Assembly (NCBI RefSeq): GCF_003351745.1
Contig: NZ_CP031222.1
Coordinates: 3,640,207-3,704,206 of the forward strand
Length of the DNA stretch: 64,000 nucleotides
Origin: Aquirhabdus parva
GTDB taxonomy: Bacteria; Pseudomonadota; Gammaproteobacteria; Pseudomonadales; Moraxellaceae
Reading direction: 5' to 3'
The position numbers and the translations under genes were made by a program. Each line of letters opens with the position of its first letter. Positions within the stretch are counted from its first letter, which is position 1. Positions 10,063 through 19,311 of the stretch are shown here, in pieces. The notes under the pieces were generated by a model that was not told the DNA's origin, searched no databases, and worked only from the letters and a program-made list of their open reading frames with translations.

Positions 10063-11289
10063 TTATAAGAGACCATCAGCCATCAGTAAGCTTTCCAAAC
10101 ACTGCTCACGAATGCCATAAAAGGCTTTGATCGATTCAATCTGACTTAAAATTTCAGCTTTCTTAGCCGTATTCTTGGCTAAACTCTCACGCTTAATCGC
10201 CAAAATCATTTTGTTTTTGCTGGTGTGCTCGAGTGCCACAAACTCAAAAACTTTGGTTTCATAGCCACAGGCTTCCAACAGCAAGGCACGGAGACCATCC
10301 GTCAACATCTCCGCTTCCTGCCCCAGATGTACACCATGTTGCAGCATCGGACGCAACACTTGCGGACTTTTAATCTGAGGCCGGACTTGCTTATGGCAAC
10401 ACGGCGCGCACATGATGATGGATGCACCCAAGCGCACACCCGTATGCAAGGCATAATCGGTCGCGACATCGCAGGCATGCAGCGCGATCATGACATCTAC
10501 GGCTTCCGGATGATAACTACGGACATCACCTTGATAAAAATCTAAGCCTTGGATACTCAATTGATTAACGACATTGCCGCACAGCTTAACCAGTTCATCC
10601 CGGAGTTCAACACCCGTAACCTGAGCGGTATAGCCCAAAGTTTCACGGAGGAAATCATGTATCGCAAAAGTAAGATAGCCCTTCCCTGCCCCAAAATCCA
10701 CGACATGCACCGGACGATTCGTCGGCAGCTTTAAGGACTCAAATGCATGTTGGAAAACTTCAATAAACTTATTGATCTGCTTCCACTTGCGCGACATGGC
10801 GGGAATCAATTTCTGCTGCGCATCCGTCACACCTAGCCCCGTTAGAAACGGGCGCTTGATATCAATAAAACGATTCTTCTCACGATCATGGGCTTGTGAA
10901 ACTACCGCTGTGTTCGCAGCCGCGGTCGTTTGTATCGTCGCCTCATTTTTCTTATTAAACAGTAACTGTGTCTCGAGCCCTTGCAGTCTTAAATAAGCAC
11001 TCTTAAAACTATCGACTTGGCTCTGATCCAAGTAGGTTTGAATCTGTGCCAGTCCGTCTTCAATGCGGAAGTTCTTGGTCACATCTCGTGTCTGATAGTG
11101 ATAGGTAAAGGAAAGCTGCGGCTGCCCTTTTACCTCAAGCACACGGACAGAAATTTTATTCAGCCCAGCCTCACTGCCACGATATTTAGCCAGGCTCAAT
11201 TTGATGAATGAAAAGCCATCAGCGCTTGGGATAAGACTATCAGTGAGGCAATCAGAGAATTGCTCTACAGCATTTTCAGGGAGTGACAT
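10063..11289 (-). CDS. Class I SAM-dependent methyltransferase (METTL25/Methyltransf_32-like)
   Basis: A 408-residue protein. The SAM-binding motif I is VVDFGAGKGYLTFAI near residue 200, followed by an acidic motif II (GVELRDE). A later ALHACDVATDYAL and a Cys-rich MCAPCCHKQV segment match the Methyltransf_32 family (METTL25/TRMT13 relatives), where the CCHK-type motif is conserved; RNA is the likely kind of substrate but is not proven here. The N-terminal half of about 190 residues is a separate, less recognisable domain. It is a lone gene, convergent with the thioesterase. Confidence 0.75.
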   Translation of the reverse strand: MSLPENAVEQFSDCLTDSLIPSADGFSFIKLSLAKYRGSEAGLNKISVRVLEVKGQPQLSFTYHYQTRDVTKNFRIEDGLAQIQTYLDQSQVDSFKSAYLRLQGLETQLLFNKKNEATIQTTAAANTAVVSQAHDREKNRFIDIKRPFLTGLGVTDAQQKLIPAMSRKWKQINKFIEVFQHAFESLKLPTNRPVHVVDFGAGKGYLTFAIHDFLRETLGYTAQVTGVELRDELVKLCGNVVNQLSIQGLDFYQGDVRSYHPEAVDVMIALHACDVATDYALHTGVRLGASIIMCAPCCHKQVRPQIKSPQVLRPMLQHGVHLGQEAEMLTDGLRALLLEACGYETKVFEFVALEHTSKNKMILAIKRESLAKNTAKKAEILSQIESIKAFYGIREQCLESLLMADGLL

Positions 11290-11539
11290 ACGATTCTTTA
11301 TACAACGATAGAAGAGAAAGCTGGGGCGAATTATAGCAATTTATTGATCAGCACAGGTCAGATAAAGAGCAGTCATATTCAGAGGCAGGGCAGCAGACTT
11401 ACCAATTAAAACGAGAGCGATACGTTCATTAATCACCCAGCGCGGTATAAAGGACTATCGCAGGGATTTGTAGAAAAATGCGTTGTAAATAGATGAATCC
11501 ATTGCTTCATTGAGCGTTGTATTACAAGGGATTTAAATC

Positions 11540-12046
11540 ATGAAAACTTTGTCATTGGGTCTTGCAACGATTTGTCTGGGTCTCGCCACACTCGCAAGTG
11601 CGGATACGACCGTGCCTTTATTTTTCACAGCCGATCAAGGTGTCGGCGCTGCTGTCGGCACCGTGGTCTTGAGTGAAAGCAAATATGGTGTGGTACTCAC
11701 GCCTGATCTCAAGGGTTTACCGCCAGGCATTCATGGCTTCCACCTGCACCAGAACCCATCCTGTGATAACAAAGGCATGGCAGCCGGTGGACACTTTGAT
11801 CCGCAAAAAACGGAAAAACATCTGGGCGCGTATAGCGACTCGGGTCACCTCGGGGATCTCCCTGCACTAACCGTGAATGCCGATGGCACAGCAAAGCTGC
11901 CTGTACTTGCACCCAGAATTAAGCATATTTCTGACTTGACTGGGCATGCGCTGATGATTCATTTGGGCGGGGATAATTACGCGGACCAGCCAGAGAAGCT
12001 TGGCGGCGGTGGCCCCCGTTTGGTCTGCGGCGTGATTGGTCAATAA
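11540..12046 (+). CDS. sodC: Periplasmic Cu/Zn superoxide dismutase
   Basis: SodC dismutates superoxide in the periplasm. It has 168 residues with a Sec signal peptide ([21 protein letters not shown]). Copper and zinc ligands are visible in [27 protein letters not shown] and [10 protein letters not shown]. The two disulfide Cys are in PSCD and the C-terminal LVCGVI, as in bacterial SodC. An AAGGGA ribosome site precedes the ATG by nine bases. It is a single gene ending in its own strong hairpin. Confidence 0.95.
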   Translation: MKTLSLGLATICLGLATLASADTTVPLFFTADQGVGAAVGTVVLSESKYGVVLTPDLKGLPPGIHGFHLHQNPSCDNKGMAAGGHFDPQKTEKHLGAYSDSGHLGDLPALTVNADGTAKLPVLAPRIKHISDLTGHALMIHLGGDNYADQPEKLGGGGPRLVCGVIGQ

Positions 12047-12057
12047 TATATTAGACT

Positions 12058-12091
12058 TAGCCTCAAGGTGATCAGGGTCACCTTGAGGCTA
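12058..12091 (+). terminator. Strong hairpin terminator after sodC
   Basis: A perfect 14-bp stem (TAGCCTCAAGGTGA with its complement) has a 6-base loop; CCGTTTT follows on the plus strand. It lies between convergent sodC and tyrS. Confidence 0.75.
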
Positions 12092-12105
12092 GACCGTTTT
12101 ACAGC

Positions 12106-13314
12106 TTAGTTCACGATAACGCGAGCGATTGCTTTCTTGCCCGCTTGAATGACCACATTTGCGCCAGCAGCCAAACTAAAGGATGCATCAACCACCACGC
12201 CATCCACTTTCACCGACCCCCGAGCCAATGCATCTTTGGCTTGTGCAGCATTCTTGGTGAGTTGGGCACGGCTCAAGACAGTGGTAATAAACAATGCGTC
12301 TTGCCCTTCCAGTGCTAGCGTCACTTCTGGCAGGTCTTCTGGAATCTCGCCATCGACAATGCGATTGCCTGCACTCTTGTGCGCATTTGCTGCGGCATCG
12401 GTATCATGGAAGCGCTCAACCAACTCCAGTGCAATACGCTTTTTGAGCTCCTGAGGATTCAGACCATTTTCCATCTCAAGCAACCAGCCATTGATCTCGT
12501 CCATCGGGCGAAAGCTGAGTAGCTCAAAATAACGCGGAATTAGACTATCGGGCATGGACAGAATCTTCTGATACATACTGCCCGCCGAATCATGGACACC
12601 GATATAGTTATTCAGAGATTTCGACATTTTCTGGACACCATCCAGCCCTTCCAGAATCGGCAAGGTGATACAGATCTGAGCTTCCTGACCATATCGCGCT
12701 TGCAAAGTACGACCCATCAATAAATTAAACTTCTGGTCAGTACCACCCAATTCTACATCTGCATTCAGTGCAACTGAGTCATAACCCTGTACCAATGGAT
12801 AGAGAAACTCATGGATAGCAATCGACTGTTGCGCTTTGAAGCGCTTGCTAAAGTCATCACGCTCCATCATCCGGGTCACGGTATATTGTGATGCCAGCGC
12901 AATCAGGTCCGCTGCACTTTTTTGCTCGAACCAAGTCGAGTTGAACACAATTTTAGTCTTCTCTGGATCGAGAATCTTAAATACTTGTTCTTGATAGCTC
13001 TTGGCATTCTCAAGCACCTGCTCACGCGTTAGCGGCGGGCGTGTCGCACTCTTGCCCGTTGGATCACCGATCATACCGGTAAAATCACCAATCAGAAATA
13101 AAACTTCATGGCCCAATTCTTGGAAGGTACGCAATTTGTTGATCAATACCGTATGACCCAAATGCAGATCAGGTGCCGTAGGATCAAAGCCCGCTTTCAC
13201 ACGCAGGGGGCGATTCTCTTTTAATTTTTTAAGTAATTCATCACGTTGGATAATTTCACTCGTACCGCGCTCAATCAGCGCCAGTTGTTGTTCCGCAGGA
13301 AGAAAATTCGTCAT
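12106..13314 (-). CDS. tyrS: Tyrosyl-tRNA synthetase
   Basis: TyrS charges tRNA-Tyr. It has 402 residues of the class I synthetase fold. The HIGH motif appears as HLGH (about residue 51), the class-specific GGTDQKFN follows, and the KMSKS loop is intact (about residue 233). A C-terminal S4 RNA-binding domain covers roughly residues 335-402. This is the shorter proteobacterial TyrRS form found in Acinetobacter and Pseudomonas-like genomes. It is divergent from anmK, sharing a 140-base promoter region, an arrangement common in related genomes. Confidence 0.96.
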   Translation of the reverse strand: MTNFLPAEQQLALIERGTSEIIQRDELLKKLKENRPLRVKAGFDPTAPDLHLGHTVLINKLRTFQELGHEVLFLIGDFTGMIGDPTGKSATRPPLTREQVLENAKSYQEQVFKILDPEKTKIVFNSTWFEQKSAADLIALASQYTVTRMMERDDFSKRFKAQQSIAIHEFLYPLVQGYDSVALNADVELGGTDQKFNLLMGRTLQARYGQEAQICITLPILEGLDGVQKMSKSLNNYIGVHDSAGSMYQKILSMPDSLIPRYFELLSFRPMDEINGWLLEMENGLNPQELKKRIALELVERFHDTDAAANAHKSAGNRIVDGEIPEDLPEVTLALEGQDALFITTVLSRAQLTKNAAQAKDALARGSVKVDGVVVDASFSLAAGANVVIQAGKKAIARVIVN

Positions 13315-13454
13315 AACCTTACAAATATAGCTGCCGTAATATTGCGTAATATATTAGCCGTTTTTAATATCGAGGAGTTAGCGATAATTACGTGTAATAG
13401 GTTAACCTTAGCAACATCAATCATCCGTACAATGAGCAAGATTAGGTCAAAATT

Positions 13455-14603
13455 ATGGCGCAGGAAATGTATATCGGTGTGATGTCTGGTACGAGTCTCG
13501 ATGGAATCGACTTTGTCGCCGTATCATTTGACCCCTTAGCGCTACATGCCTCACAGACAGTCCCCTTCCCTGAAGAGTTGCGGGAAGACTTACTCGCACT
13601 GACCTTCCCTGATGACAATGAAATCGAGCGTATGGGTGTTGCAGACGTTGCGTTGGGTCGGCTGGTGGGTGAATCGATCAACCAACTGATTCACGATCAT
13701 CAATTGAATAAAGCGGATATCCGCGCGATTGGTAGTCACGGTCAAACCATTCGTCACCGCCCAGAATCAGGTTTTAGTCTACAGATCGGCGATCCTAACT
13801 TAATTGCCGAGATCACTGGCCTTCCAGTCATTGCTGATTTCCGTCGTCGTGATATGGCTGCCGGAGGGCAAGGTGCGCCGCTGGTTCCTGCTTTCCATCA
13901 AGCGATGTTTCAGCATCCAACGATCAATCGCATCATCTTAAATCTAGGTGGGATTGCCAATATCAGCGTACTCCCGGCAGGACAGCCCGATGCAGTGTAT
14001 GGCTTCGATACAGGACCAGCCAATGTCCTGATGGATGCATGGTGCTTTCAACATACAGGGCAAATCTATGACCATGATGGCTTATGGGCGGCAGCGGGAA
14101 CCGTACATAAACCCCTCTTAACCCAACTCCTCAGTCATGAATACTTCTCTCGGCCTCATCCTAAAAGTACTGGGCGTGAGGATTTTAATCTGGAGTGGTT
14201 ACAACAGCAGATTTCCGATGTGATGGCGATTGATTTCCATGAAGACAGCTATGGCAGTTTTGAGTATCACGATCTGAACAACGCCCCTCCCCAGGATATC
14301 CAAGCGACGCTGCTCAAACTGACTGCACGCTCCGTGGCTGACGCCATAGAACAAACCAATTTAGGGGGTGGTGAAGTCTGGCTATGCGGAGGCGGTGCTT
14401 ATAACCATACGCTTTGGCAAACCTTGGCGGAATGGTTACCTGAGTGGACGCTGAAGAGTACCAAAGAACTTGGGCTTGCACCGACTTGGGTAGAAGCGAC
14501 CGCTTTTGCGTGGCTGGCACGTCAGCGTATAGAAGGATTACCGGGGAATTTGCCTGCAGTCACTGGAGCTACAGGCTATCGTGTCTTAGGTGGCCGCTGG
14601 TAA
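13455..14603 (+). CDS. anmK: Anhydro-N-acetylmuramic acid kinase
   Basis: AnmK phosphorylates and hydrates 1,6-anhydroMurNAc to MurNAc-6-phosphate in peptidoglycan recycling. It has 382 residues of the ASKHA fold. The diagnostic N-terminal GVMSGTSLDGID is present, along with SHGQTIRH, the ATP-binding NLGGIANIS and the VCGGGAYN-like motif (here LCGGGAYN). The peptidoglycan-recycling ligase mpl is also in this window. The stop lies 25 bases from the end of the convergent roadblock gene. Confidence 0.95.
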   Translation: MAQEMYIGVMSGTSLDGIDFVAVSFDPLALHASQTVPFPEELREDLLALTFPDDNEIERMGVADVALGRLVGESINQLIHDHQLNKADIRAIGSHGQTIRHRPESGFSLQIGDPNLIAEITGLPVIADFRRRDMAAGGQGAPLVPAFHQAMFQHPTINRIILNLGGIANISVLPAGQPDAVYGFDTGPANVLMDAWCFQHTGQIYDHDGLWAAAGTVHKPLLTQLLSHEYFSRPHPKSTGREDFNLEWLQQQISDVMAIDFHEDSYGSFEYHDLNNAPPQDIQATLLKLTARSVADAIEQTNLGGGEVWLCGGGAYNHTLWQTLAEWLPEWTLKSTKELGLAPTWVEATAFAWLARQRIEGLPGNLPAVTGATGYRVLGGRW

Positions 14604-14628
14604 AACAAGCAGCCAGAAAGCGGGGTTA

Positions 14629-15063
14629 TTAACCCGCTAATAGCTTCTGCTCGCTGTCCACCAAGCGTTGGATACAATGGCGCATGCCATGCAAAGCCTG
14701 CCCAAGTAGTACCTGTTCTGTCGTCAATACGACGAGTACCAACGGAACCTGTTTACACGGCACACTGGCAATAATGGCCTTACCGTTTTGCGCATCCAAA
14801 ATCAGGGACTGGCAATTGACCAATTTGATCTCGGCGGTGAAGGATTGAATCATCGATAATATCGAACTACTCACCGCAGAGATTTTGCCACCATCAAGAT
14901 TTGCCTGATTGGTGGTCAGTGCCATCTCAAACCCATCACTGGTGGCCAGTAAAACACTATTAATACCCGATACTGATGAAGATAGCTCGGCGATACAACG
15001 TTCTGCAATTTTAACAAATAGGGTTGAGGGTTGACGGTGTTGCCCCTCTTTCACCATGATCAT
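14629..15063 (-). CDS. Roadblock/LC7 domain protein, distal member of the GTPase cluster
   Basis: A 144-residue protein of the roadblock/LC7 (MglB/CvnB-like) fold: an N-terminal helix, then the strand pair SVSGINSVLLATSDGFEMAL, a helix with SSSILSMIQSF, and the strands SLILDAQNGKAIIASVP and LVLVVLTTEQVLLG. Roadblock proteins form homodimers that act on small Ras-like GTPases, often as activators. It is the last of four same-strand genes, 46 bases downstream of a small GTPase, and probably partners with it. The Cys residues are not arranged as a metal site. Confidence 0.8.
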   Translation of the reverse strand: MIMVKEGQHRQPSTLFVKIAERCIAELSSSVSGINSVLLATSDGFEMALTTNQANLDGGKISAVSSSILSMIQSFTAEIKLVNCQSLILDAQNGKAIIASVPCKQVPLVLVVLTTEQVLLGQALHGMRHCIQRLVDSEQKLLAG

Positions 15064-15109
15064 TTAAGATTCCTTGCTTAACAATGATTTAACAATTTAC
15101 GATGGTGTT

Positions 15110-15643
15110 TTACACTTCGACCTGTACTTCAAGAGAGGCAATGATGGTCTCCACGAGAAGCAATACGTCATCTTTTTGCCGAGCATCAACGCTAAAAATG
15201 GGATAACGTTTTTTATTATCGATGAGCCAGCGACGATAAATATCAAACGAATGATTTGAGCTGACATCCACATGCGTTACGCCAATCACAATAATGCGTT
15301 CAGATTTTCCGACAAAAGATTCTAAGTAAAGATCTAGATCAGCCAAAGGATTTTCTGCACTGTGATCAATGAGAATCACGATGCCTAAAGCACCTTGTGC
15401 GATGGTTGGCCACATGAACTGAAAGCGACTCTGTCCAGGCGTGCCGTAAAGACCGATTTTTACAGCGTCATCAATCGTGATTTCTCCATAATCAATCCCG
15501 ACCGTGGTATGCAGCTTACTATGCGCCTCTTCATCCGTATTCAGTGCTTCGGTGGCAAAGACAGGAATTTCTGACAAACTACTGATTGCCTGAGACTTCC
15601 CAGACCCCATTCCCCCGCAAAACACTATCTTATAGCGTTGCAT
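15110..15643 (-). CDS. Small Ras-like GTPase, conservon CvnD / MglA type
   Basis: A 177-residue single-domain GTPase. The P-loop is FCGGMGSGKS (GxxxxGKS, residues about 9-17) and the switch I Thr is in HTTVGIDYGEI. The switch II motif is LYGTPGQSRFQFMW; the usual DxxG Asp is replaced, giving GTPGQ, as in the conservon CvnD GTPases of actinobacteria. The G4 motif is THVD rather than NKxD, also as in that group. It is encoded between a winged-helix protein and a roadblock protein, as in conservons. Function is likely a regulatory switch; output unknown. Confidence 0.82.
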   Translation of the reverse strand: MQRYKIVFCGGMGSGKSQAISSLSEIPVFATEALNTDEEAHSKLHTTVGIDYGEITIDDAVKIGLYGTPGQSRFQFMWPTIAQGALGIVILIDHSAENPLADLDLYLESFVGKSERIIVIGVTHVDVSSNHSFDIYRRWLIDNKKRYPIFSVDARQKDDVLLLVETIIASLEVQVEV

Positions 15644-15678
15644 AGATTCACCCCTACAATTTTCAACGATTGGCCTTG

Positions 15679-16641
15679 TTAAAGACCCAAGCGGTTTCTC
15701 AAACCCGATAACAAACGCCGGATCACGGTTTGCTCTGCAGCAACAACGGCTCTTTCGACTTGATGTGCTTGAGGAGTTACTTCAGGCATACGATCAACGC
15801 GCTCAGCAAACCCTGAAGTCACAAGCGCAGAGACAAAATGCTGTACCCGCGACAGGGGAATCTTGGTATCCAGAGCCAGTTGATGTGCGCTTGATGTCCC
15901 TTGTGCTAAAGAAGCGGATAAGATCAACATGTCTTTGCGATCACTTTTACGGAAGGGTTGCGGCCATATTTTGATTTCTATGAGCTGTTCAAGAGGCACT
16001 AAGGTCGCACAAGAGGATGCAGACCAGATGACCTCCCAAAGCCATTGCATCAGGTCGACAGAGCGATGCTGTCTTGGAATTTGCGAGACGACTTCAGACT
16101 TTAAAGAACCTGTCATATCAATAGATGTACTCCGCTCAGGAACCAGCCACATCAAACCACTGATCGTATCCACCACGCCTATCGCGCCTCGCGTATCAGA
16201 CAGGTGATATAAACCCTGAGCTTTGGATACGAATCCTTTGAGCAAATTGGTACTTTCAATCACAGCAGGGTTTTGATCCACACTTTGTGGCGCGGCTTGT
16301 GAAATCGCCGCTCTTTTTTTATCAATGACAAATTCTTGCACCCAGTTCTTAAGACGTGAGTTTTCAAATAAGGGTAAAGAAATGATGTTCTGTTCGATCT
16401 CTTCGTTCTTGGGAGAGTGATTGACCAACAAAACGGGAAGTGCATTTTTGCGAATCAAGCTTTGAATGCTTGATGAACTGATAAAGCAAGAATTTATAAC
16501 CAGGAAGTCTAAATTTTCTTGATTGGCGGGAACCCAACTTACATCACCGCCGTCTGCCAAAACATCGTGAATATGTTGGCGTATAGAGACTACATCGGAG
16601 CAACCCAATCCTACAATTGACGCCCTGAATGACCGTTCCAT
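15679..16641 (-). CDS. Hypothetical regulator with C-terminal winged-helix-like region, in GTPase cluster
   Basis: A 320-residue protein that I do not recognise as a named family. The N-terminal 110 residues alternate strand and helix (ASIVGLG, LDFLVINS, LPVLLVN) like a degenerate receiver or Rossmann-like domain. There is a linker, then a mixed middle region. Around residues 240-285 the run LILSASLAQGTSSAHQLAL continues into TKIPLSRVQHFVSALVTSGF, which reads as a winged helix-turn-helix resembling the DUF742 (CvnC) domain of conservons. The C-terminus is basic and helical. It lies 35 bases upstream of the GTPase gene and 124 bases downstream of the first roadblock gene, with a terminator-like hairpin in that gap. 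Confidence 0.6.
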   Translation of the reverse strand: MERSFRASIVGLGCSDVVSIRQHIHDVLADGGDVSWVPANQENLDFLVINSCFISSSSIQSLIRKNALPVLLVNHSPKNEEIEQNIISLPLFENSRLKNWVQEFVIDKKRAAISQAAPQSVDQNPAVIESTNLLKGFVSKAQGLYHLSDTRGAIGVVDTISGLMWLVPERSTSIDMTGSLKSEVVSQIPRQHRSVDLMQWLWEVIWSASSCATLVPLEQLIEIKIWPQPFRKSDRKDMLILSASLAQGTSSAHQLALDTKIPLSRVQHFVSALVTSGFAERVDRMPEVTPQAHQVERAVVAAEQTVIRRLLSGLRNRLGL

Positions 16642-16689
16642 GTCGATACTCTTTTCAATTGAGTTTTATCATCATTAATAAAGAAAAAC

Positions 16690-16726
16690 GTCAAGCAAAG
16701 ATAACATCCTATTCTCTTTGCTTGAC
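16690..16726 (-). terminator. Intrinsic terminator/attenuator inside the roadblock-GTPase cluster
   Basis: On the minus strand an 11-bp perfect stem (GTCAAGCAAAG / CTTTGCTTGAC) with a 15-base loop is followed by GTTTTTC. It sits between the first roadblock gene and the winged-helix gene, so it can lower expression of the three downstream genes. Confidence 0.75.
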
Positions 16727-16765
16727 TTCAAATGCCAATACGTTAAAACACTGACTACATTAAAC

Positions 16766-17122
16766 TTAAGAGAAATCGAGTTCTTTTTCGAATGACTTTA
16801 AGGTATGACGTGCCATCGCAAGGTTAGATTTCGCACGATCCAAAACCAAATAGATGAAAATATCCGCATTACGTTCCAACGGACGGATCAAGTGATATTG
16901 CTTACCCAGGGTAATCAAAATATCTTCGATTCGATCATTGAGCTTCAATGCTTCAGCCACTTTACGCTTTGCACGAACAACTTCGGTATTCCCCGCAGCT
17001 GCCAAATCCAGATCCAGGCCGCCACCAAGTGTCGATAAACTTAAGCCACTGGTTGAATCAACTAATACTGCCGCAACAAACCCGTCAATTGATGACAATC
17101 CATCTAATAAAACTTTTGCCAT
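16766..17122 (-). CDS. Roadblock/LC7 domain protein, first member of the GTPase cluster
   Basis: A 118-residue protein starting [20 protein letters not shown]. The ATG at 17122 is fixed by a strong AAGGAG ribosome site; the frame continues upstream without biological sense. It shows the roadblock/LC7 pattern: an N-terminal helix, [19 protein letters not shown], a long helix with [12 protein letters not shown], the strand [17 protein letters not shown] and the strand [19 protein letters not shown]. It opens the cluster and is followed by a terminator, so it is probably made in excess over the GTPase and second roadblock protein. Confidence 0.82.
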   Translation of the reverse strand: MAKVLLDGLSSIDGFVAAVLVDSTSGLSLSTLGGGLDLDLAAAGNTEVVRAKRKVAEALKLNDRIEDILITLGKQYHLIRPLERNADIFIYLVLDRAKSNLAMARHTLKSFEKELDFS

Positions 17123-17454
17123 TTTCCTAGCTCCTTGGAATAAATATCCATTTTTTTGATAAGCGAAAGCGTTCTGCATGAGAGGAAGCAGAAAATATAG
17201 GCAAGGCTTGGCGAGTTTAAATACTAAATATATTCAAGAAATGAATAAAATTTTATTAATAATGCATGCCAAACTAGGCGATATATTTAGCAAAACTTCC
17301 TGTTTTGCTTTAGTTCCTTCGAGATCAAGCTTATGTCAGTTTATTCAATGCTGTCAACTACATCTCAAAATTTATTATTCTAAATTGTCTAACAAAAACA
17401 CAGATATTTGAGATGTAGCAGATAATGTTTTTAAATGATCAAACTCGCTCATTT
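17123..17454. other. Intergenic region with a 12-bp inverted repeat
   Basis: This AT-rich gap of 332 bases contains the promoter region of the roadblock cluster. A perfect 12-bp inverted repeat, CTACATCTCAAA (17358-17369) and TTTGAGATGTAG (17407-17418), brackets a 37-base loop 3' of erpA. No T-run follows, so it is not a clear terminator. No gene is supported. Confidence 0.5.
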
Positions 17455-17790
17455 TTATAATGAGAAAGAGGAACCACAGCCACAAGTTGTCGTTGCATTT
17501 GGGTTTTTAACGATAAAGCGCGAACCTTCTAAACCTTCCAAATAATCGACTTCAGAACCAACTAAATATTGATAACTGAGTGAATCAATGACCATGGCCA
17601 CATCACCATTTTCAACGCGAGCATCATCATCGTTTGCCGCTTCTGCAAACGTGAATCCGTAAGAGAATCCCGAACAGCCGCCGCCCGTGACATAAACCCG
17701 CAGTAGCAGATCATCACTTCCCTCACCTTCACGTAACTGGCGAACTTTCGTCGCTGCACGGTCGGTCAAAATCATGGCAGGTGCATTCAT
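17455..17790 (-). CDS. erpA: Iron-sulfur cluster insertion protein ErpA
   Basis: An A-type Fe-S carrier delivering clusters to apo-proteins, including isoprenoid-pathway enzymes. It has 111 residues. The three conserved Cys are in [10 protein letters not shown] and the C-terminal [11 protein letters not shown]. The ATG at 17790 ([19 protein letters not shown]) is preferred over 17805 because GAAGGAG lies seven bases upstream of it. It is a single gene, upstream of the roadblock cluster on the same strand. Confidence 0.93.
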   Translation of the reverse strand: MNAPAMILTDRAATKVRQLREGEGSDDLLLRVYVTGGGCSGFSYGFTFAEAANDDDARVENGDVAMVIDSLSYQYLVGSEVDYLEGLEGSRFIVKNPNATTTCGCGSSFSL

Positions 17791-17968
17791 CGTTATCTCC
17801 TTCATTACAGATATAAGCCGCGCTATCGCCCAGTTGGTCGAATAAACGCTTTTTACAGACGCATATCATAGCACGTACGGGGCACTGGATTAATATGCTG
17901 ATGTAACCTCGTTTTTCAAGGGGGTGTTTCTGATCAACATGAAATAACGTCCATACCGCAAAGCCAAT

Positions 17969-18004
17969 AAAAAACCCATGAACGTATCCATTCATGGGTT
18001 TTTC
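17969..18004 (-). terminator. Intrinsic terminator after solute-binding protein 1
   Basis: AACCCATGAA / TTCATGGGTT stem with A- and T-runs on both sides. It lies between the end of the 18.1-kb solute-binding gene and erpA. Confidence 0.8.
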
Positions 18005-18064
18005 CCGTTCAATACAATGAGGACTTAAGGTTGCATAAAGCCCCTACTGTACAGAAACAATGAC

Positions 18065-19087
18065 TTACTCGTCGTTCAATGCACACTCAAAGTTAGTTGG
18101 TGCTGTTTTACAACGTACTTTTTTCAGCAATTTCATCATATCTGGATTATAGGTACCATCTTTGGTCAAATCCAAACGTGATTCGCGCATGAGTTTGCTA
18201 TAGCCAATTTTATCGGCATCTGGAACATCCATCCAATATTTGGCATCAATCTCTTTTTCAGCATTATCGATGTACTTGTAGGCCGTACCAATCTGTGAAA
18301 ACACATATTCGCGGATTTTTTGATTGGCTTCTTCATTGGTGAATTTACTCTTACGTACGACCATGGTCGCTGTCACTTGAATCAGTGGGAAACGGATCAC
18401 AGCACCTTTGACCGCGCCTGAAGAATCAGTCATCCCTTTCCACAGTTCTAAGGGCTTAAAGATCACGGATGGACCCGCGATGATATCAACCTGATGGTTA
18501 TTGAACTTACCAGAAATCGTCGTCAAATCGACGCTCACAGGCTGTGCGCCCACGCGTTGTACCAATTTGGCTTGAGACTTATCGTAATCCAGTACCGCGA
18601 TTTTTTTACCTGCGGCTTTGGCCAAAGTATTAATCTTACGGTCATTCACCATGATATAGGCAGCGCCTAGAGGGATCATGCCCACAACTTCATAATCCCC
18701 TTGTGACATCTTGGGTGCGAGCTGTTTGCTGGAGAGGACTTGTAGAGCGATGTTTAAGTCCTGTTTGCTTGGGACTGCACCAATCGCATCTAAACTACCG
18801 GTAAATTTATTGAATTCACGAGCACGCAGGTTGCTCATGATTGCGCCATCACATTGACCGGCTTTAAAGTCTTCGGCAATAATAGCTTCGTTGGTATAGG
18901 CTTTTAGATCAATTGGGTTGGTCAAACCAAAACGCGGCATCTGTAAAACATAGTCTTTGGCATATCCAAAGGCATCGCCACGCGCACCGAGCGGATCATA
19001 GACACACAATGTTAATTTATCACCCGCAGCATGCACAGCTTGTAAGCTCATTGCAGTAAACAGGGCAGCGATTGCTATTTTTTTCAC
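18065..19087 (-). CDS. Periplasmic solute-binding-like protein, DUF6091 type (copy 2 of tandem pair)
   Basis: About 340 residues with a GTG start at 19087, supported by GGAG ten bases upstream; further in-frame codons upstream are not needed. A signal peptide (KKIAIAALFTAMSLQAVHA) precedes mature AGDKLTLCVYDPLGARGD. It resembles TRAP/ABC-style solute-binding proteins (DUF6091-type): ATPases and permeases are absent nearby, so its partner is unknown. Cys pairs near both ends (LCVYD and VRCKTAPTNFECAL) suggest disulfides in the periplasm. It is clearly paralogous to the next gene upstream, sharing motifs such as EDFKAGQCD, RAREFNKFTGS-like and AYIMVNDR.INTL.KAAGK. Each copy has its own terminator. 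Confidence 0.7.
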   Translation of the reverse strand: MKKIAIAALFTAMSLQAVHAAGDKLTLCVYDPLGARGDAFGYAKDYVLQMPRFGLTNPIDLKAYTNEAIIAEDFKAGQCDGAIMSNLRAREFNKFTGSLDAIGAVPSKQDLNIALQVLSSKQLAPKMSQGDYEVVGMIPLGAAYIMVNDRKINTLAKAAGKKIAVLDYDKSQAKLVQRVGAQPVSVDLTTISGKFNNHQVDIIAGPSVIFKPLELWKGMTDSSGAVKGAVIRFPLIQVTATMVVRKSKFTNEEANQKIREYVFSQIGTAYKYIDNAEKEIDAKYWMDVPDADKIGYSKLMRESRLDLTKDGTYNPDMMKLLKKVRCKTAPTNFECALNDE

Positions 19088-19256
19088 GTTTTTATTTCTC
19101 CATAAACGATTAACAACGAGGGGTCTAGTCCGTCCCCAGCCCATCTTGAGCTGCATACAGTCCTTTACCTATTATTCCATATCATGGCGCCGTCGATATT
19201 GACGTCATTTTAATGTTATTTCGGTCACATAAGTCAATTTATTACATTTCCTGCAT

Positions 19257-19286
19257 AAAAAAAGCCAGCAATGCAGCTGGCTTTTT
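19257..19286 (-). terminator. Intrinsic terminator after solute-binding protein 2
   Basis: AAAAAGCCAGC / GCTGGCTTTTT stem with a 6-base loop, just past the stop of the 19.3-20.3 kb gene on the minus strand. Confidence 0.85.
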
Positions 19287-19311
19287 AAAACATTGATTAA
19301 CAACCCGTGAA

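Noticed and set aside
14618-14637. GCGGG hairpin between anmK and the roadblock gene as a terminator
   Set aside because: It overlaps the roadblock gene's end, lacks a T-run on either strand and has only a short stem.
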